The position numbers were made by a program, and so were the translations under genes. Source: Pseudomonadota bacterium (GTDB lineage Bacteria; Pseudomonadota; Alphaproteobacteria; Reyranellales; Reyranellaceae). Taken from it: 64,000 nucleotides of DNA. Of this stretch, positions 60,494-64,000 are shown in pieces (the stretch's first letter is position 1; each line of letters begins with the position of its first letter). The notes under the pieces are model-generated. The model saw only the letters and a list, made by a program, of their open reading frames with translations, did no database searches and had not been told where the DNA came from. The stretch lies in assembly GCA_018242505.1 (NCBI GenBank), contig JAFEBU010000034.1, positions 105,335 through 169,334 on the forward strand, in the 5' to 3' direction.

Positions 60494-61747
60494 ATGCCTG
60501 TTCCCAGTGCGCTTGTCTGCGTTCGTTGCGGTGCCCGCCAGCCCGTCGACCACTATGCCGAGGATTGTCCGGCCTGCCGCACCAAGGGGGTGCCGGCCAA
60601 TCTCACCGTCGCCTATGGCCAACGCCCCGGCGAAGGGCTGAAGCGGAACGTCCCATCCGGTTCTGCGCGGTCGATGTGGCGTTGGCATGACTTCCTCCAT
60701 GCCACGGCCGAAGAGGCCGTGACGCTTGGCGAGGGCAACACACCGCTCCTGCCCGCTCCCGAGCTGGGCTTGGGCGACGTCTGGATCAAAGACGAATCAC
60801 GCAACCCAACCTGGTCGTTCAAGGATCGCCTCGGCTCGGGCGCGCTCACCATGGCCAAGCGCTTCGGCGCCAAAGTGATCGCCTCCAGCTCGTCCGGCAA
60901 CGCCGGCGCAGCCGCCGCGGCCTATGCCGCCAAGGCCGGAATTCCATGCATCGTCTTCACCTTCGTGGGCTCGGCCGGGCCCCTGGTGCTACAGATGCGC
61001 GCCTATGGCGCGATGGTGGTGACAGTGGCGGACAAAGCCGATCGGTGGCGGCTGCAATCGCTCGGCGTGCGCGAGCTTGGCTGGTATCCGACCTCGCCCT
61101 TCTTCGGCCCGGTGGTCGGCAGCAATCCCTACGGGATGGAGGGCTACAAGACCATCGCCTTCGAGATCGCCGAGGCTTTCGACTGGCAGCCGCCGGACTG
61201 GTGCGTGCTGCCTGTCTGCTACGGCGATGCCCTCTACGGCATGTGGAAGGGCTTTGAGGAGCTGAAAGCCCTGGGTTGGATCGATCGAATACCGCGCTTC
61301 GTCGCTGCCGAAGTCTCGGGTTCGTTGCCGGCGGCGCTGTCGAGCGGCGATTCGATGCCGCCCGAGGTGGCGCGCAATGCGCCTTCAATCGCCACCTCGA
61401 TCGGCGCGGCGCAAGCGACGGTGCAGGCGCTCGACGTGCTGCGTCGATCCAGAGGTACGGCCGTCACCGTCGGTGACGACGAAATGCGCCGATGGGTCGT
61501 AGCGCTCGCGGCCAAGGAAGGCATCTGGCCCGAAGCCTCTTCCGCCGCCCCCTTTGCCGCCATCGAACGGCTGAGGGCGGAAGGCACCATCAATCCGCAC
61601 GAGCGCTGCGTAGCACTTCTCACAGCATCAGGCCTCAAGGATCCTGGACCGATCGAATCCTCACTACCCGAGCCGCCGCTGGTGACAGGCGGACTCCCGG
61701 ACCTGCTGGCCGCGCTCAAGAATGCTTACGGATTCGCCCATGGCTGA
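60494..61747 (+). CDS. Threonine-synthase-like PLP enzyme
   Basis: A 417-residue fold-type II PLP enzyme. An N-terminal zinc-ribbon (CVRCGARQP...CPAC) precedes the domain with TLGEGNTPLLPAPELG, the PLP-Lys in NPTWSFKDR, the Ser-rich phosphate-binding SSSSGNAGAAAAAYAAKAGIP, and VGSNPYGMEGYKTIAFEIAE. This matches the archaeal/plant-type threonine synthase group, which includes threonine synthase, cysteate synthase and uncharacterised lyases. A role in oxidative catabolism rather than threonine synthesis is possible because it is coupled to two luciferase-like genes: the next gene starts 8 bases before its stop. Confidence 0.82.
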   Translation: MPVPSALVCVRCGARQPVDHYAEDCPACRTKGVPANLTVAYGQRPGEGLKRNVPSGSARSMWRWHDFLHATAEEAVTLGEGNTPLLPAPELGLGDVWIKDESRNPTWSFKDRLGSGALTMAKRFGAKVIASSSSGNAGAAAAAYAAKAGIPCIVFTFVGSAGPLVLQMRAYGAMVVTVADKADRWRLQSLGVRELGWYPTSPFFGPVVGSNPYGMEGYKTIAFEIAEAFDWQPPDWCVLPVCYGDALYGMWKGFEELKALGWIDRIPRFVAAEVSGSLPAALSSGDSMPPEVARNAPSIATSIGAAQATVQALDVLRRSRGTAVTVGDDEMRRWVVALAAKEGIWPEASSAAPFAAIERLRAEGTINPHERCVALLTASGLKDPGPIESSLPEPPLVTGGLPDLLAALKNAYGFAHG

Positions 61748-62699
61748 GTTCGGTATCGCGATGGACGGTCGCGCGCCGATCGCCAGCATTGCCAAGCAGG
61801 CACAGGTCGCCGAGGACGGCGGCGCTTCCACGCTCTGGATCGCCTGCCATCTCTTCCTGCGTGATCCGATAACGACTGCCGCGCTGGCACTCGGCGCCAC
61901 CAAACGCATCAAGATTGCGTTGATGGCGATGAGTCCCTATTCGGTACATCCGGTCTACATCGCGATGGCGGCGGCGAGTCTTGTGGAGGCCTATCCCGGC
62001 CGGGTGATCCTGTGCCTCGGCTCGGGTGCGCCGGCCGATCTCAAGGTCGCCGGAATCGAATCACCTCGGCCGTTGGTGACGATTGCCGAGACGGTCGCGG
62101 TTTGCCGCTCGCTGTTCGCCGGGGAGATGACCGATTTCCACGGCAAGATATTCGAAGTGAGCGGCCGGAGGCTTGCCAATGCGCCATGTGACGTGCCGAT
62201 CGTGGTTGCCGCCTCGCGATCCAACATGCTGCAGCTCGCGGGCCGCGAAACCGACGGCGTATTGATCTCAGCGGCGACCTCGCCGCCCTTCGTTAAGGCC
62301 TGTCTCGATCAGGCGGCCGCCGGCGCCATGGGCAAGCCGTTCCGCAAGTACGGCATCGTCTATGCGCGCCTCGGCGCAACCGAAAAGGAAGGCATCGATC
62401 CCATCCGCCGTCCCATCGGGTTCGTGCTGCGTGGCGCCCACCATGCCGACAATATCCGGCTCGGCGGCGCAACGCTCGACCAGGCCGCGCTCGCCGCGGC
62501 CTACGCTGCTGAGAATTGGTCCGAGGTCGACCGCCTGGTGAGTGATGATGTGGTGCGCCGCCACGCGGCCTGCGGTACGCCGGCTCAGGTACGCGAAAGG
62601 CTGGCTCAGTACCGTGCCATCGGTCTCGACGAGGTGATTATCGGCGGCATGGACGATGCATCTTCCATCGCCGCGGCATTGGCGGCAGCACAGGGATAG
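61740..62699 (+). CDS. LLM-class flavin/F420-dependent oxidoreductase
   Basis: A 319-residue luciferase-fold oxidoreductase. EFGIAMDGRAPIASIAKQAQVAEDGGASTLWIACH is a typical first part of the barrel; SPYSVHPVYIAMAAASLVEAYPGRVILCLGSGAP and VPIVVAASRSNMLQLAGRETDGVLI follow. The sequence pattern fits methylene-H4MPT-reductase-like members using F420 or FMN. Overlaps the PLP-enzyme gene and is followed after one base by a second LLM gene, so the three form one transcript. Confidence 0.85.
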   Translation: MAEFGIAMDGRAPIASIAKQAQVAEDGGASTLWIACHLFLRDPITTAALALGATKRIKIALMAMSPYSVHPVYIAMAAASLVEAYPGRVILCLGSGAPADLKVAGIESPRPLVTIAETVAVCRSLFAGEMTDFHGKIFEVSGRRLANAPCDVPIVVAASRSNMLQLAGRETDGVLISAATSPPFVKACLDQAAAGAMGKPFRKYGIVYARLGATEKEGIDPIRRPIGFVLRGAHHADNIRLGGATLDQAALAAAYAAENWSEVDRLVSDDVVRRHAACGTPAQVRERLAQYRAIGLDEVIIGGMDDASSIAAALAAAQG

Positions 62700-62700
62700 G

Positions 62701-63693
62701 ATGAAGTTCAGCATCTGCCTTCCTACCGGTTTCGAAGGGGTGATGTATCCGGTGCCCTTCGTCGCGCCTGGCGATTTCGTGCGCCTGGCGCAGCTCTGCG
62801 AAAGGCTCCGCTATCATTCGGTCTGGGGCAACGATCACATCCAGACTCAGCACTATGTGCGCGAGCTGTTCCCGGACACGCCACCCAATTTCTACGAGCT
62901 GATGACGGTTCTGTCGTTCTGCGCCGCCGCAACGACCACACTCGAGGTGGGCACCGCGCTCGCTGTATTGCCGATGCGCGATCCGTTCTGGCTCGCCAAG
63001 ACCGCCTCAACGCTCGACCAGCTCTCGGATGGACGGCTGATCCTGGCGTTGGGCATCGGCGCCTATCGCGAAGAGTTCGCGGCCTGGTCACCGCGGCTTG
63101 CCGTCAGAGCCCAACGCGGCGAGATGATGGATGAGGGCATTGCGCTCATGCAGCGGCTCTTCAACGAGCGGCGGGTGACGCATGAGGGCAAGTACTATGC
63201 GGTGCGCGACATCGAGATGTATCCCAAGCCGCGGCGTCAACCTTTTGCCTTCTGGATCGGAGGTCACAATATGGAGGCCTTGGAGCGCGCCGCCCGCATC
63301 GGCTCCGGCTGGCTGCCGGGTTGGCGCCCCTGGCCCGAGCTTGCGGAGCGCATCACGGCGCTGAAGATGCGAGCGGCTGAACTTGGGCGCGATCCGGCGG
63401 AGATCGAGATCGCCCCCCAGTTTTCGATAACGATCGCCAAGACCGTGGAGGAAGCCGAGAAGCGCTACATGGCATCAGGCCTGGTCGCGCATCGCAAGTC
63501 GCTCGCCTATACCGGCCGCGATCTTTCACAGCAGGTGGTTGCAAACCTTGTTGGCTCCCCCGACCTCATCCGCGAGAAAGTCGAGGGTCTGCGCAAGATC
63601 GGCGTCGACCATGCCTGCGCGCTTATGATCCCCGCCGACTCGATGGCCGAATTCGAGGATCAGGTCGAGTGGTTCGCGAAGACGGTGATGTAG
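62701..63693 (+). CDS. LLM-class flavin/F420-dependent oxidoreductase
   Basis: A 330-residue luciferase-fold protein starting MKFSICLPTGFEGVMYP, with YHSVWGNDHIQTQHYV, EVGTALAVLPMRDPFWLAKTASTLDQLSDGRLILALGIGAYREEF, and PFAFWIGGHNMEALERAARIGSGWLPG, where the last segment is the cofactor-phosphate site. Paralogous to the preceding gene but in the long-chain (F420-dependent glucose-6-phosphate-dehydrogenase-like) group. The ATG follows one base after the previous stop. Confidence 0.88.
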   Translation: MKFSICLPTGFEGVMYPVPFVAPGDFVRLAQLCERLRYHSVWGNDHIQTQHYVRELFPDTPPNFYELMTVLSFCAAATTTLEVGTALAVLPMRDPFWLAKTASTLDQLSDGRLILALGIGAYREEFAAWSPRLAVRAQRGEMMDEGIALMQRLFNERRVTHEGKYYAVRDIEMYPKPRRQPFAFWIGGHNMEALERAARIGSGWLPGWRPWPELAERITALKMRAAELGRDPAEIEIAPQFSITIAKTVEEAEKRYMASGLVAHRKSLAYTGRDLSQQVVANLVGSPDLIREKVEGLRKIGVDHACALMIPADSMAEFEDQVEWFAKTVM

Positions 63694-63713
63694 ATTCGTG
63701 TCGTCCCACCGTC

Positions 63714-63789
63714 CGTGTCATCCTGGGCATGAGCGAGGGATCTTTGGCGATGTCGATCAAAGGTCCCCCGCTGCATTTGGAATGACACG
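63714..63789. repeat. 76-bp palindromic intergenic repeat
   Basis: CGTGTCAT (63714-63721) pairs with ATGACACG (63782-63789), and inside it GGGATCTTTG (63738-63747) pairs with CAAAGGTCCC (63758-63767). This nested dyad looks like a dispersed bacterial palindromic repeat of the GTGTCATCC...AGCGAGGGATCTTTG type. Copy number elsewhere in the genome is untested. Confidence 0.75.
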
Positions 63790-63795
63790 AAACGT

Positions 63796-63816
63796 CGATC
63801 AGACGACGTCTGATCG
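63796..63816. repeat. 21-bp perfect palindrome
   Basis: CGATCAGACG and CGTCTGATCG flank a single A. It lies just beyond the larger palindromic repeat and at the point where the truncated LLM gene loses similarity to its family. Confidence 0.85.
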
Positions 63817-64000
63817 CCTGTCGAATCACCGTCTCATTGAAACGGCTGAGATTGCCTTCGAGATCGGGCAGGAAGAAGCCGTCGCCCAGCCGGCCGGCGC
63901 GTTTGGCGGCCGCTTCGGAATGACCGCCGATCACGATCGGCACGCTGCCGCGCACAGGCTTCGGGTTCGAGCTGACCTCATGGAAGTTCACGAACTCGCC
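63806..64000 (-). pseudogene. Truncated LLM-class oxidoreductase (extends past window)
   Basis: On the minus strand, from the right edge, the frame reads VNFHEVSSNPKPVRGSVPIVIGGHSEAAAKRAGRLGDGFFLPDLEGNLSRFNE. This is the standard cofactor-site region of F420-dependent LLM oxidoreductases. Family similarity then ends abruptly at the 21-bp palindrome, and the frame continues through the repeat to 63623 as unrelated residues. The normal C-terminal third is missing. The rest lies beyond the right edge. Confidence 0.65.

Overview
The window is high-GC DNA with short intergenic gaps, many ATGA or GTGA start/stop overlaps and many GTG starts. It encodes class III CoA-transferases, acyl-CoA dehydrogenases, a tripartite-tricarboxylate (Bug) receptor, DmeF, LolA and DUF1254/DUF1501/DUF1800 proteins. 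This mix suggests a free-living, metabolically versatile alphaproteobacterium; a Reyranella-like or Bradyrhizobium-like genome would fit, but that is inference. No rRNA, tRNA, CRISPR array or prophage was found. Both edges cut through genes.

Layout. 0-3.8 kb: an ABC exporter (FtsX-like permease plus ATPase) divergent from the esterase gene tesA, as around E. coli tesA-ybbA-ybbP, then thpR. 3.9-6.2 kb: a phosphotriesterase-like hydrolase translationally coupled to a Bug receptor. 6.2-6.9 kb: a decayed N,N-dimethylformamidase-like gene. 6.8-12.8 kb: a low-molecular-weight phosphatase, an AidB-type acyl-CoA dehydrogenase, and an operon of acyl-CoA dehydrogenase plus two CoA-transferases. 12.8-15.0 kb: a uracil-DNA-glycosylase-superfamily protein, a DUF1254 protein and a small metallopeptidase. 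15.2-20.5 kb: a peptide-type ABC importer whose binding protein is convergent to its other four genes. 20.6-27.8 kb: phhB, an unusual methionyl-tRNA synthetase, dmeF, a PHA-synthase-like hydrolase and an SDR. 27.8-32.7 kb: a lolA-GNAT-acyl-CoA ligase-DMT run and a luciferase-like oxidoreductase.

32.6-37.6 kb is the most interesting region: a lasso-peptide biosynthetic cluster on the minus strand. Its order is HPr-kinase-like protein, B2 protease, C macrolactam synthetase, B1 recognition protein, a 58-residue precursor gene not previously delimited, and a nucleotidyltransferase. The precursor carries the YxxPxL leader motif and a core with Asp at a ring-closing position, but it lacks the usual Thr at -2. 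The kinase and nucleotidyltransferase suggest further modification of the peptide.

38.1-47.1 kb: a FabI homologue with a C-terminal extension, a response regulator coupled to a very large AAA-ATPase/TPR/histidine-kinase/REC/Hpt hybrid broken by a two-base duplication, and three secreted proteins of unknown function. 47.4-54.8 kb: a LacI regulator and two ADP-ribosylglycohydrolase-family proteins flank a carbohydrate ABC importer that has no ATPase gene; a 12-bp palindrome in the divergent promoter is the likely operator. 54.8-55.6 kb: abutting remnants of IS630 and IS110 transposases. 55.9-58.6 kb: a DUF1501/DUF1800 pair. 58.6-60.4 kb: lower-GC sequence with an unknown gene and an enolase-superfamily pseudogene. 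60.5-64 kb: a threonine-synthase-like gene coupled to two luciferase-like oxidoreductases, then a truncated third one beside a palindromic repeat.
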